In this document: positions 35,488 through 43,793 of the stretch, piece after piece | How the letters are laid out: each line of letters begins with the position of its first letter | Numbering within the stretch: the first letter of the stretch is position 1 | Assembly: GCA_041392475.1 (NCBI GenBank) | Contig: JAWKLZ010000001.1 | Span: 186,001 to 250,000 of the forward strand | Length of the DNA: 64,000 nucleotides | DNA from: Chitinophagales bacterium | Lineage (GTDB): Bacteria > Bacteroidota > Bacteroidia > Chitinophagales > UBA2359 | Direction: 5' to 3' | Translations under genes and position numbers: made by a program | The notes under the pieces: generated by a model | The model's database searches: none | What the model was told of the DNA's origin: nothing | Seen by the model: the letters and a program-made list of their open reading frames with translations, nothing else

Positions 35488-35495
35488 CAAAGGTA
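35488..35495 (-). promoter_or_regulatory. -7 box (TACCTTTG) for the 34.6-35.4 kb secreted protein
   Basis: On the minus strand this reads TACCTTTG, a full TAnnTTTG match, 57 bases before the ATG at 35430. It supports the shorter start. Confidence 0.45.
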
Positions 35496-35546
35496 CGTAC
35501 AGTTTAATTATAATGTTTGTGCCAACATCTATTTATTTGACACCGA

Positions 35547-37967
35547 CTAATCTTGAATCAGCAATTCACCTCTTGAAGTCCAGTCACCATTCACTTCTAC
35601 AACATATATATAGATTCCAGCTTTTAAATTATTTCTTGGAACATACATTTTTGTGTCTTCGATGGATTCATTAAAAACTTCACGTCCTCTTATACTAAAA
35701 ACTCTTAATCGAGCATTTTGTTGTTGAAGAATTCCCAAACTAACCCCGTTTAAGCTTATATTGAAGCCATCTTTTGAAGGATTAGGATATGCCAAAACAG
35801 ACAAGGTGTTTCCTTCAATGCTACCTTCAATGCCTACAGTTGCCAAGTCTGTTACGCTAAACACATCTACTCCCGCTTCTACCAAACCGCCTCCATTTTG
35901 AAGTCCATCTTCATCAGCCGTTTCAAAAGTAATTTGCATGGTTGCAGTAGGCTCTATGAAATCTCTTACCTTGATTTTTGTTTGATACCATTGGTTCAAA
36001 AAAGGATTGTTGGCATCTACTCTTTCTACTACTGTTTGCGTTTTTGTACCATTGCTCAAAGTTACAATCAATTCATCATTGGGTGCGACCTGTCCACCTG
36101 CATTGGCAAACCAACGATAATAGCTAATTTCTGGTTCTTCATACGTGCTAAGGTCAAAAACTGGAGAAATAAGACGGGTATATCCTGCATCCACATCATC
36201 TGCAGCTACATTGCTGCTTGCTGCATTGCCTGTCACATAACATTGATTTCCAGTATCTCCTTCTACATCCCTATCAGGATTCATGGTCAATCCATTGGTA
36301 TTTGTGCCATAAGGAACACCTCTTTCCCAAATGCCTGCTGAAGCAGTACTTTCTACTGTCCAACCTAAGTTTACTGCAAAATCATCAGCATATCCTCGGT
36401 TCAAGTCATAAAGATTAGTCGTATTCGATTCACTAATTGCAGTAGCTGATGAATAATTTTGATAGCCCCATTTTCCGATAAATACTTCATAAGAACCTTC
36501 CAAAAAGTCGGGTATTGTGAACAAACCTGTTTCATCAGTGCTTGTTTCAACCGAAAAATCATCCACGGAAAATACAACCTTTGCATCCACTACAATATCA
36601 GATGTTTCAGAATCCCTTACCCTGCCAGTGAGTTTAAACATTTTCGCAGGAATTAGATTTGCAGATAAACTAAGAGTTTCCCCATTTGCCAAAAAGATGT
36701 TGGAGTAACTCACAGATTGATAACCCAATTTAGAAAAAGTTACGGTATAAAAACCTGCATCGGGAATACCGTTTGCATAGTTACCTGAAAAATCTGTTTC
36801 AAAAGTTTTTCCCACTTCTTCAATCCTCACTTTTACACCTGCAATGTTTTCATTAGTCGCAGCATCCGTTATATTCCCCTGAATGTAGCAAGCACGAATA
36901 TAAGAAGGCTGAATCACATACAAACCTTCCTCGATATCAGAGGCGATTACGAGTCCAGAAGGCAAATAAGGATATACACCCCAACAGCCATTGAAGCCAT
37001 CACCCGTATAGTCAGGAGAGGTATCATAATTACCGATTTCAACTAAAAAGTTAGGATTCGTGGCATCATGTACTGTCACCCCATCTCTATAATAAGAAGT
37101 CACCAAAAAATCTCCTTTTACAAAAGTATTGTGAGGAATCACATTTTGACCAGCACTTGATTGAACTCTATCCAGTTCGCGAATGTCGCTCAAGTCAGAT
37201 ACGTCATAGGCTGCAATAAAAGCATTTGCCCTTTCATCTGTTGTATAAATCGTATTGCCATCATCTGACAACCAACAATTGTGCGTGAAATCATTGGGCG
37301 TAGAAGTCGTTGCCAATACTTGAGGATTTGCTTTGTCTGATACATCTACAACCGACAAAATTCCATCATTGATTTCGGCAGACCACATAATGTTGTCACG
37401 CACATACCCATCGTGAATATAGCGGGTATCGTAAATGCCTACAATTGGAGGGTTCAAAGGATCTTGGTTCAAATCAAGGATAATCGCACCGCCAACTCCT
37501 ACATCTGCCCCAAAAATATACGCAAAGCCATGTTCATCAATGAAAAGATTGTGTGCTGTGTGCATATTAATGGCAAAATTTGGGTCTTGCGAACCATTCC
37601 AACGCACATAGTTCACCTCAGGCAATTGGTTCACATCAATAATCAACAAACCCTGACTACTTTCGTTGGTCACATAAATGTGGTTGTTCCAAACTTTCAT
37701 ATCGTGCCACAAAGAATTTGAATCGGGTATTCTTGCTACTTCTTTAGGGTTTGCAGGATTCGCCAAACTTACAATAGAAATGTCGTGGTCTAATCCAACA
37801 ATTGCATATTCAATCTCAGTACGTGAATCTACATAGCCCCAAATATCGTTTGCACCTTGGTTGTAAGTCAAATGACTGACCAAAAACATATTTTTTTGAG
37901 CGTAGGTATCACCGAAAGGCAGAGACAAAAGTATGCCAATTAATAGCAACAATGCAAATCTTTTCAT
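35547..37967 (-). CDS. Choice-of-anchor-B/LVIVD-repeat T9SS protein
   Basis: 806 residues from the ATG at 37967, where a signal peptide begins (MKRFALLLLIGILLSLPF..YAQ); the longer frame to 38069 has no signal at its start. Residues ~25-370 are LVIVD-type propeller repeats (IVSLANPANPKEVARIPD, LLIIDVNQLPEV, LSVVDVSDKANPQVL) as in choice-of-anchor-B proteins. Two carboxypeptidase-regulatory-like beta-sandwich domains follow (~375-535, GVKVRIEEVG and AKVVFSVDD), then a jelly-roll-like domain and a T9SS type-A sorting domain (~725-806, AYPNPSKDGFNI). It is a cell-surface protein of unknown ligand. Confidence 0.87.
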   Translation of the reverse strand: MKRFALLLLIGILLSLPFGDTYAQKNMFLVSHLTYNQGANDIWGYVDSRTEIEYAIVGLDHDISIVSLANPANPKEVARIPDSNSLWHDMKVWNNHIYVTNESSQGLLIIDVNQLPEVNYVRWNGSQDPNFAINMHTAHNLFIDEHGFAYIFGADVGVGGAIILDLNQDPLNPPIVGIYDTRYIHDGYVRDNIMWSAEINDGILSVVDVSDKANPQVLATTSTPNDFTHNCWLSDDGNTIYTTDERANAFIAAYDVSDLSDIRELDRVQSSAGQNVIPHNTFVKGDFLVTSYYRDGVTVHDATNPNFLVEIGNYDTSPDYTGDGFNGCWGVYPYLPSGLVIASDIEEGLYVIQPSYIRACYIQGNITDAATNENIAGVKVRIEEVGKTFETDFSGNYANGIPDAGFYTVTFSKLGYQSVSYSNIFLANGETLSLSANLIPAKMFKLTGRVRDSETSDIVVDAKVVFSVDDFSVETSTDETGLFTIPDFLEGSYEVFIGKWGYQNYSSATAISESNTTNLYDLNRGYADDFAVNLGWTVESTASAGIWERGVPYGTNTNGLTMNPDRDVEGDTGNQCYVTGNAASSNVAADDVDAGYTRLISPVFDLSTYEEPEISYYRWFANAGGQVAPNDELIVTLSNGTKTQTVVERVDANNPFLNQWYQTKIKVRDFIEPTATMQITFETADEDGLQNGGGLVEAGVDVFSVTDLATVGIEGSIEGNTLSVLAYPNPSKDGFNISLNGVSLGILQQQNARLRVFSIRGREVFNESIEDTKMYVPRNNLKAGIYIYVVEVNGDWTSRGELLIQD

Positions 37968-38045
37968 TTGAAATAATGGTTTGATAATGATGTTAAAAAT
38001 ATTGAAAGTCAATGGGTTTATGGGGCTTTGTTTTTTGAAGGGCTG

Positions 38046-38053
38046 CAAATTTA
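38046..38053 (-). promoter_or_regulatory. -7 box (TAAATTTG) for the LVIVD-repeat protein
   Basis: On the minus strand this reads TAAATTTG, a full TAnnTTTG match, 78 bases before the ATG at 37967, and it lies inside the longer alternative frame to 38069. It supports the 37967 start. Confidence 0.4.
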
Positions 38054-38135
38054 CAATTTCTTTCTTCAATTTTTACGTCTTTTAGCTTGCAAGCTGAACT
38101 TTTGTATATCTTGTAAGGCTTTCCAAATAATATTA

Positions 38136-38798
38136 ATGAATCTAAGCAAAATGGAAGAAATACCCTTTGAAAAAGTTTGGTGGTTTTCAGATATTGAAGG
38201 TGTTAGAGAATTGGATTATGCCGCAACGTATTATCCTTTTAGTTACGAAGAATTGCCGCCGATTCCACAAAATTTAGATGATGAGTTTAATTGGATGCGA
38301 AAACATCCCCTCCATCACAATTTTACCTTCAATTTTCAAGATCAACTCAAAAGACTCCAAAAAGAGGCAATAGAGAAAGGCTTAACTCTCCCCAAAGCAT
38401 TTCTGTATTTCATGAGCAACCCAAGCCTAATCAATCGAATGCGTTCAAACACAGATTGTTACTTTGAGTTAGGAGATTTTATTGAAGAAATACCCAACAC
38501 AGAAGGGTTGCATTTTCTGCATTTTTTGTCCGATTCTCAATATTGTTTGCTTTGGTTTTTGTGTTTGGATAAACATGGTAATCACTGTATTGTTGCATCT
38601 GGAAATGAATATTGTAGTCAAGCGGAGTCAAGAGAAATTTATCCCTATGAAACTTCTTATTATTGCGCCCCTACCTTCAATGAATTTATATACCGTTTTT
38701 GGTTAGAAAACGAAATCTGGTACAAAATATCTTGGGAAAATGCAGAATTAAATGATGTAGAAAAAAAATATGTCAATTACTATTTAGAAATGAAGTAA
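38136..38798 (+). CDS. Uncharacterised protein, possibly SUKH/SMI1-like
   Basis: 220 residues from the ATG at 38136 (a second ATG at 38151 is also possible; a longer frame runs to 38028). The core pattern, helix LPKAFLYFMSN, then NTDCYFELGDFIEEIP, then GLHFLHFLSDSQYCLLWFLCLDKHGNHCIVAS and a C-terminal TFNEFIYRFWLENEIWYKI, recalls the SUKH (SMI1/KNR4) fold used by polymorphic-toxin immunity and regulatory proteins. That is a fold-level impression only. No toxin gene is adjacent. It ends 9 bases before the phosphatase gene and is probably in the same operon. Confidence 0.65.
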   Translation: MNLSKMEEIPFEKVWWFSDIEGVRELDYAATYYPFSYEELPPIPQNLDDEFNWMRKHPLHHNFTFNFQDQLKRLQKEAIEKGLTLPKAFLYFMSNPSLINRMRSNTDCYFELGDFIEEIPNTEGLHFLHFLSDSQYCLLWFLCLDKHGNHCIVASGNEYCSQAESREIYPYETSYYCAPTFNEFIYRFWLENEIWYKISWENAELNDVEKKYVNYYLEMK

Positions 38799-38807
38799 CC
38801 GCAATGT

Positions 38808-39482
38808 ATGAAGTACGAAATTCCTTTTCTTGCTCGTCCGCCAAAAGGTCGGAGAATTGCTATTGGAGATATTCATGGTTGTATAATCACCTTGAAGACT
38901 TTGTTAAAAAAGCTCGATTTGACTCTACAAGATCAATTATTTTTGTTAGGAGATTTGATAGATAAAGGAATCAACAGCAAACAAGTAGTAGACTACATTC
39001 TTCAATTAAAGAGGATGGACTTTTCTATTTTTACACTGAAAGGCAATCATGAGCAATCTTTTTTGACTGCATATGACTGTGGATGGAGTTTCTTTATGGA
39101 TTATTTGGAGCAAAATAATACCAGCGATTTTTTAGGTGATGAGTTGGAGACCTACCTTCAGTTTTTTAGTAGTATGGAATATGCCTATGATTTGGGAGAT
39201 TGGTTAGTTAGTCATACCGAATTTCTTATAGATGAACACAGTATTTACCGAGGAATGAGGGGTTTGTTTTCGAGAGTAGATTTTGATATTGACAAGAATG
39301 AACTTTTGAAGAAAAGACAAGTTGTAGGGCATTTTGTAACTTCAATCGACAAAATTCAATCAAACATTGCAGCAAAAAATAGGGTAATCTGCATAGATAG
39401 TGGCTGTATTTACAATAAGATAGAAAGCTTAGGATATCTATCGGCTTTTAACTTAGATACAGACGAACTAATTTTACAATAA
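38808..39482 (+). CDS. PPP-type serine/threonine phosphatase / metallophosphoesterase
   Basis: 224 residues. The three metal-binding signatures of the PPP family are intact: GDIHG (~20-24), GDLIDKG (~48-54, with Lys/Gly instead of DRG) and GNHE (~80-83). Similar bacterial PrpA/PphA-like enzymes dephosphorylate proteins or small phosphate esters using Mn/Fe. There is no signal peptide, so it is cytoplasmic. It lies between a SUKH-like gene (9 bases upstream) and a gamma-glutamyltransferase (21 bases downstream) in one transcript direction. Confidence 0.88.
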   Translation: MKYEIPFLARPPKGRRIAIGDIHGCIITLKTLLKKLDLTLQDQLFLLGDLIDKGINSKQVVDYILQLKRMDFSIFTLKGNHEQSFLTAYDCGWSFFMDYLEQNNTSDFLGDELETYLQFFSSMEYAYDLGDWLVSHTEFLIDEHSIYRGMRGLFSRVDFDIDKNELLKKRQVVGHFVTSIDKIQSNIAAKNRVICIDSGCIYNKIESLGYLSAFNLDTDELILQ

Positions 39483-39503
39483 AATGTAGAGTAAAATAAG
39501 TAT

Positions 39504-41063
39504 ATGAACAATACAAAATACGGCAAAGTAGCAGCAGGACATCAAGAAACGGCAAAGGCTGCATGGATGATATTAGAGGAAGGCGGCAATGCTTTTGATG
39601 CGGCAATGGCAGCGATTTTAGCAGCCTGTGTAGCTGAATCGGCTTCGATTTCTATTGGAGGAGGCGGATTTTTGTTGGCGCATCAGCCGAACGGTCAGCA
39701 GCATGTATATGATTTTTTTACACAAACACCAAAACAAAAAAGAACAGACGGTTTACTCGATTTCTTTCCTGCACACCTTCACTTCAAAGATACCATACAG
39801 ACATTTCATATCGGCTTGGCTTCAGTAGCTACGCCAGGCATCATTGCAGGTTTGTATAAAGTTCATTCCGAATTGGGGAGTATTCCCTTCAAAGTCATTG
39901 CAGAACCTGCCATTACCTTGGCAAAAAATGGTGTGGTCTTAGATGATTTTCAGCAGAATATACTGGGACTGCTCTATCCCATTGTTTGCGAATCAGCAGA
40001 AGGAAAGGCCATTTTTTTGAAAGAGGATGGAGAATTGAAGCAAAAAGGAGAGGAGGTGCACATTGCAGGTTTAGCGGATACACTCTATGTTTTAGCAAAC
40101 GAAGGACAGAGGGAATTTTACGAAGGTGAAATAGCTGAACGGATTTGCAGAGATGCACAAGAACTGGGCGGGCATCTGACCCCACAAGATTTCAAAGAAT
40201 ACCAAGTTATTCGCCGAAAGCCATTGCAGCTAAACTACCGAGATTTTCAGTTTTTGACCAATCCCCCTCCAAGTGCAGGAGGCATTTTGATTGCATTTTG
40301 TTTGGAGTTGCTCCAATCTTATGATTTGCAAAACCTAAAGTGGGGCAGCAATGAGTACATCCAACTACTTGGGGAAGTGATGAATAGCATGAATTTGTCC
40401 CGCAAAAAATCATTGGATGCCTTCCTTCATCAACCCGATATTGTCCAGCATTTTCTGCAAAAGCAAAACCTCAGTTCCTACCTTCAATCACTCACCAAAA
40501 AAGCGGACAAACTGGGTAGTACGACTCACATTAGCGTGATGGACAAACACGGAAATGCGGTCAGCACTACCATTTCGTCTGGAGCAGGGAATAGCTATTT
40601 TGTGCCAAAAACGGGAATTATGATGAACAACATGCTCGGTGAAGCAGACCTAAATCCCAACGGATTTCACCAATGGATTCCCGACCAACGTATGTCGTCC
40701 ATGATGGCACCTTCTATGTTGCTCAAAAACCGACAAGCCCGTTTGGTCTTGGGTTCAAGCGGGTCGAACCGCATTCGCTCGGCTGTTCTTCAAACGATTC
40801 TACATTGGACAGATTATCAAATGCCTTTGGAAGAGGCGATTCGGTGCGCTCGTTTGCACATTGAAGGAAGGCAATGGAATATCGAAAAGGGTTTTGATGA
40901 AGAATCACTTTCTAAGCTGCAATTGCCTTCAAATTGGGAAAAGGTGCTTTGGTCGGAGCAAAGTATGTTTTTTGGAGGAGTCAATGCGATTGCAGCAGAT
41001 GCGAAAGGCAATTTGGAAGGAGTAGGAGATGAACGGCGTTTTGGGGTGGTCATGGGAAGTTAA
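39504..41063 (+). CDS. ggt: Gamma-glutamyltransferase without signal peptide
   Basis: 519 residues. GGT is an Ntn-hydrolase that self-cleaves before a catalytic Thr and transfers or hydrolyses the gamma-glutamyl group of glutathione and related compounds. The N-terminal part has GGNAFDAAMA (28-37) and IGGGGFLL (51-58). The predicted cleavage/nucleophile is Thr340 in GSTTHISVMD, followed by STTISSGAGNSYFV and GIMMNNML. Most characterised GGTs are periplasmic, but this one starts MNNTKYGKVAAGHQ with no signal sequence, so it is probably cytoplasmic. It is last in the 38.1-41.1 kb gene group. Confidence 0.92.
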   Translation: MNNTKYGKVAAGHQETAKAAWMILEEGGNAFDAAMAAILAACVAESASISIGGGGFLLAHQPNGQQHVYDFFTQTPKQKRTDGLLDFFPAHLHFKDTIQTFHIGLASVATPGIIAGLYKVHSELGSIPFKVIAEPAITLAKNGVVLDDFQQNILGLLYPIVCESAEGKAIFLKEDGELKQKGEEVHIAGLADTLYVLANEGQREFYEGEIAERICRDAQELGGHLTPQDFKEYQVIRRKPLQLNYRDFQFLTNPPPSAGGILIAFCLELLQSYDLQNLKWGSNEYIQLLGEVMNSMNLSRKKSLDAFLHQPDIVQHFLQKQNLSSYLQSLTKKADKLGSTTHISVMDKHGNAVSTTISSGAGNSYFVPKTGIMMNNMLGEADLNPNGFHQWIPDQRMSSMMAPSMLLKNRQARLVLGSSGSNRIRSAVLQTILHWTDYQMPLEEAIRCARLHIEGRQWNIEKGFDEESLSKLQLPSNWEKVLWSEQSMFFGGVNAIAADAKGNLEGVGDERRFGVVMGS

Positions 41064-41169
41064 AATCACTAGCAAAATAATTGTTTTAAGAACAAAAATT
41101 CGTGAATAAACTAAATATTTTGTAATTTTATTGTTGATTTTAGTAATTTGCAAAAAAAAGTATTTCAAA

Positions 41170-41544
41170 ATGGCAGAAGAAAAAAAATCAGTAATTGGAT
41201 CTATTATTTGGCATGACCTAACTGTTCCAAATGCCGAAGAAGTCAAAAATTTTTACACCGAAGTCGTTGGTTGGACTGCAAGTCTATATTCTGGCTACGA
41301 TGACTTCAATATTCACCAAGAAGATGGACAAGTGATGGCAGGCATTTGTTATGCTAAAGGTAGTAATGCCAACATTCCACCACAATGGTTAATGTATGTG
41401 ACAGTGGCAAATGTGGAGGAGTCGGCTGCAAAGTGTGTAGAAATGGGCGGTAAAATTTTAGATGGTCCTCGAATGATGGGGAACAATAATTTTTGTGTGA
41501 TTCAAGACCCTGCTGGAGCCGTAATGGCATTGATTGAAGGTTGA
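41170..41544 (+). CDS. VOC family (glyoxalase-like) protein
   Basis: 124 residues from the ATG at 41170; an earlier in-frame ATG (41131) adds an unlikely leader. One VOC domain with two beta-alpha-beta-beta-beta halves: GSIIWHDLTVPNAEEVKNFY (~8-27), WLMYVTVANVEESAAKCVEMGG (~73-94) and FCVIQDPAGAVMALIE (~108-123). His14 and the C-terminal Glu are potential metal ligands. Family members include glyoxalase I, dioxygenases and antibiotic-binding proteins; the substrate is not predictable. Probably cytoplasmic. Confidence 0.88.
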   Translation: MAEEKKSVIGSIIWHDLTVPNAEEVKNFYTEVVGWTASLYSGYDDFNIHQEDGQVMAGICYAKGSNANIPPQWLMYVTVANVEESAAKCVEMGGKILDGPRMMGNNNFCVIQDPAGAVMALIEG

Positions 41545-41752
41545 GAGATAAAAGTTGAAATCAGAATGAATAATAATTTTTAGGGGTTAAAAAATTGATA
41601 ATGAATTAACTATGAAATTATTTTGTAGCTTTATTCGGTTGTGTTTTTTGAAATAAATATTTTTTTTGAGAAAAAACTTCCCAAATTTTTGGTGGTTCTC
41701 GTCTATGAAGGGCGTAACAAATAATTGTTAAACCTTTTAAAATTTTTAAACC

Positions 41753-42685
41753 ATGAGAACCTTTCAAATTTTAATTTTCTCTCTATTTGTATTTCTTTTT
41801 AGTGTTCAAACTGCAAATGCACAGCGCAGAACCAATCCTAAAATTGGTAATTTCAAAGCTGTAAATGTTCAGGTAAATTCAACTACTTTGGTAGTGAATG
41901 GGATTCCTGCCGAAGAGTATCAGTCTTATTTTAACAGCTATACCAAGCGAGGCTATCGCCCAGTGGCAATTGACGGATTCTTGCACCGCGCTGGTGTGGC
42001 CAATAATGGTTCAACCGAAACATACTTCAACGTGATTTTTGAATTGGACAAGACTACTTTTGCTTCTTACCACGGATTGACAGGAGCTGCTTACCAACAA
42101 AAATTCAATGATTTGACAGGAAAAGGCTATCGTTTATCCTTCATTGAGAGCTACTTGCAAAATGGAGAAATTCGCTATGCGCCTATTTTTACCAAAGAAG
42201 TTGGTCCTGCATGGAAAGCTGTACACGGATTGACACAAGCTGCTTATCAAAAGAAATTTAATGATTTCTTGGCTGATGGATACCGTCTGGTCAATCGCTC
42301 GGTGGTCATCAAAGGTGGTCAAAAGTATGTAGCTGCCCTGTTCGACAAAGCAAATGTTGGATCATGGGTTGCCAAATCCAATCTAAGCGTAGCCGCTACA
42401 CAAACAGAGATGGAACAACAAAAGATTGCAGGTAAAAAAGTTGCTTACATGGATGTGACACAGGAGACAACTTCAAAAATCACTTTTTCGCCCATCTTTG
42501 ACAAAGCTCCTCACAATGCTTGGTATGCACTCAACAATTTGACAGACGCTCAATTGAAAGCAGAAATCGCTAAAGCAAACAACAACGGCTATAAAACGAT
42601 TTTGGTGATGGGTTTTGATAAGTCTTTGTTGATTAATGGAAATGAAGTCAATCAAATTCAATATGCGGCAGCATGGGTGAAATAA
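41753..42685 (+). CDS. Secreted protein of five ~50-residue tandem repeats (BTRD1-like)
   Basis: 310 residues. Signal peptide 1-~23 (..QTANAQ). The rest consists of about five repeats of the form (H/N)GLT-x-A-x-Y-Q-x-x-F-x-x-x-x-x-x-G-Y-R-x-x-x-(I/V), for example GLTGAAYQQKFNDLTGKGYR and GLTQAAYQKKFNDFLADGYR, each followed by strands ending in Y-x-x-x-F. Spacing and motif match the bacterial tandem repeat domain found before polyglycine hydrolase and beta-lactamase-type domains. Here there is no catalytic domain, only repeats. No sorting domain is seen. Its own terminator follows. Confidence 0.8.
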   Translation: MRTFQILIFSLFVFLFSVQTANAQRRTNPKIGNFKAVNVQVNSTTLVVNGIPAEEYQSYFNSYTKRGYRPVAIDGFLHRAGVANNGSTETYFNVIFELDKTTFASYHGLTGAAYQQKFNDLTGKGYRLSFIESYLQNGEIRYAPIFTKEVGPAWKAVHGLTQAAYQKKFNDFLADGYRLVNRSVVIKGGQKYVAALFDKANVGSWVAKSNLSVAATQTEMEQQKIAGKKVAYMDVTQETTSKITFSPIFDKAPHNAWYALNNLTDAQLKAEIAKANNNGYKTILVMGFDKSLLINGNEVNQIQYAAAWVK

Positions 42686-42717
42686 TTGGAAAATAGAAAT
42701 GTAAGTGCAAATGGAAT

Positions 42718-42759
42718 GTCCGCCAAGACTTCGAAAGAAGTTTTGACGGGCTTTTTTTT
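42718..42759 (+). terminator. Intrinsic terminator after the tandem-repeat protein
   Basis: GTCCGCCAAGACTTC (42718-42732) pairs with GAAGTTTTGACGGGC (42737-42751), with one mismatch and two G-U pairs around a GAAA tetraloop, followed by T8. Confidence 0.9.
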
Positions 42760-42772
42760 GTTAAGTCTTAGC

Positions 42773-42780
42773 TATTTTTG
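42773..42780 (+). promoter_or_regulatory. -7 box (TATTTTTG) of the DUF1569 gene
   Basis: TATTTTTG ends 39 bases before the ATG at 42820. A frame starting at 42778 would begin inside the box, so the ATG at 42820 is preferred. Confidence 0.45.
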
Positions 42781-42819
42781 TATTTTACCCTCCACAAAAA
42801 ACTCCAAAAAATTTCCAAC

Positions 42820-43272
42820 ATGAAAAACGTTTTTGACTCAAAGGATGTCGCAGAAATTATTGAACGTATTCATAATCTCTCTCCAAAAACTCAGGGTCTG
42901 TGGGGCAAAATGAGTGTTGGTCAAATGTTGGCGCACTGCAATGTGGTCTATGAGATGACTTATGAAGACAAACACCCTAAACCGAATGCTTTCGTGAAGT
43001 TTATGCTCAAAATGTTTGTCAAAAATGGTGTAGTGGGCCCAAAACCTTATCCCAAAAATAGCCGAACTGCCCCTCAATTTTTAATGACCACCGAAAAAGA
43101 CTTTGAAGCAGAAAAAAAACGACTGATTGATTACCTCACCAAAACCCAAACTCTCGGTGCAACTCATTTTGAAGGCAAAGAATCTCACTCCTTCGGTCCG
43201 CTTACCAAAAACGAATGGAATGTGATGTTTTACAAACATTTAGACCATCATTTGACACAGTTTGGCGTGTAG
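42820..43272 (+). CDS. DUF1569 family protein
   Basis: 150 residues from the ATG at 42820. Conserved features include WGKMSVGQMLAHCNVVYEM (~28-46) and HSFGPLTKNEWNVMFYKHLDHHLTQFGV near the C-terminus, as in DUF1569 proteins with a DinB-like four-helix fold; the His residues (AHC, KHLDHH) could bind a metal. No signal peptide is present. The role is unknown, though DinB-like proteins are often thiol- or stress-related. It is convergent with a small lipoprotein gene 6 bases away. Confidence 0.85.
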   Translation: MKNVFDSKDVAEIIERIHNLSPKTQGLWGKMSVGQMLAHCNVVYEMTYEDKHPKPNAFVKFMLKMFVKNGVVGPKPYPKNSRTAPQFLMTTEKDFEAEKKRLIDYLTKTQTLGATHFEGKESHSFGPLTKNEWNVMFYKHLDHHLTQFGV

Positions 43273-43278
43273 AAGTGT

Positions 43279-43734
43279 CTATTTCTCCAGCCACAACTGT
43301 ATTCTTGGAATATTACCTCCTGAGCCTTCCTTTAAACTCAAGCCCATACGAGTTGCCTTCACCGTAGCATCGCTTGTTTGATCACCAAAAGTTGCAATAA
43401 AGTGTAGGTTGTTCTGCAATTGAAGGGTGTATTCTGGTACATTGATGAAACCTGAATGTACTTTTTGCATGGTCAATTCCCAAGAAGAAGTTCCCTCATA
43501 TTTTTTACCATTGTTTTCAAAAGAATAAGATACCTGTTTTTCACCGAATTGAAATGTACCCAGTTTTCCCGATTCCTGTTGAGTCTCTCCTTTTGTAGGC
43601 ATGGGCAGGTAGGCTTTGGTGACAGCCCAGTTGCCGATAAGCGACTCTTGTGCGTGTTGTAGTTTTGATTTACTGCAAGAAGAAAAAAAGAAAACAGTGA
43701 TGCAGAGAATCAACAATTGATGTAAGTATTTCAT
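43279..43734 (-). CDS. Small lipoprotein of unknown function
   Basis: 151 residues. Lipoprotein signal with Cys20 (FFSSC). The mature part is a likely lipocalin-like beta-barrel: IGNWAVTKAYLPMP, FGEKQVSYSFENNGKKYEGTSSWEL and LHFIATFGDQTSD. The strand pattern recalls small lipocalin-like or DUF4488-type domains, but this is not a firm assignment. It is convergent with DUF1569 with no room for a terminator between them. Confidence 0.75.
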   Translation of the reverse strand: MKYLHQLLILCITVFFFSSCSKSKLQHAQESLIGNWAVTKAYLPMPTKGETQQESGKLGTFQFGEKQVSYSFENNGKKYEGTSSWELTMQKVHSGFINVPEYTLQLQNNLHFIATFGDQTSDATVKATRMGLSLKEGSGGNIPRIQLWLEK

Positions 43735-43793
43735 GAGTTGGTTATTGGTTATTACTTATTTGTGACTGGTGATTAGTTATTATGTACCAATCA

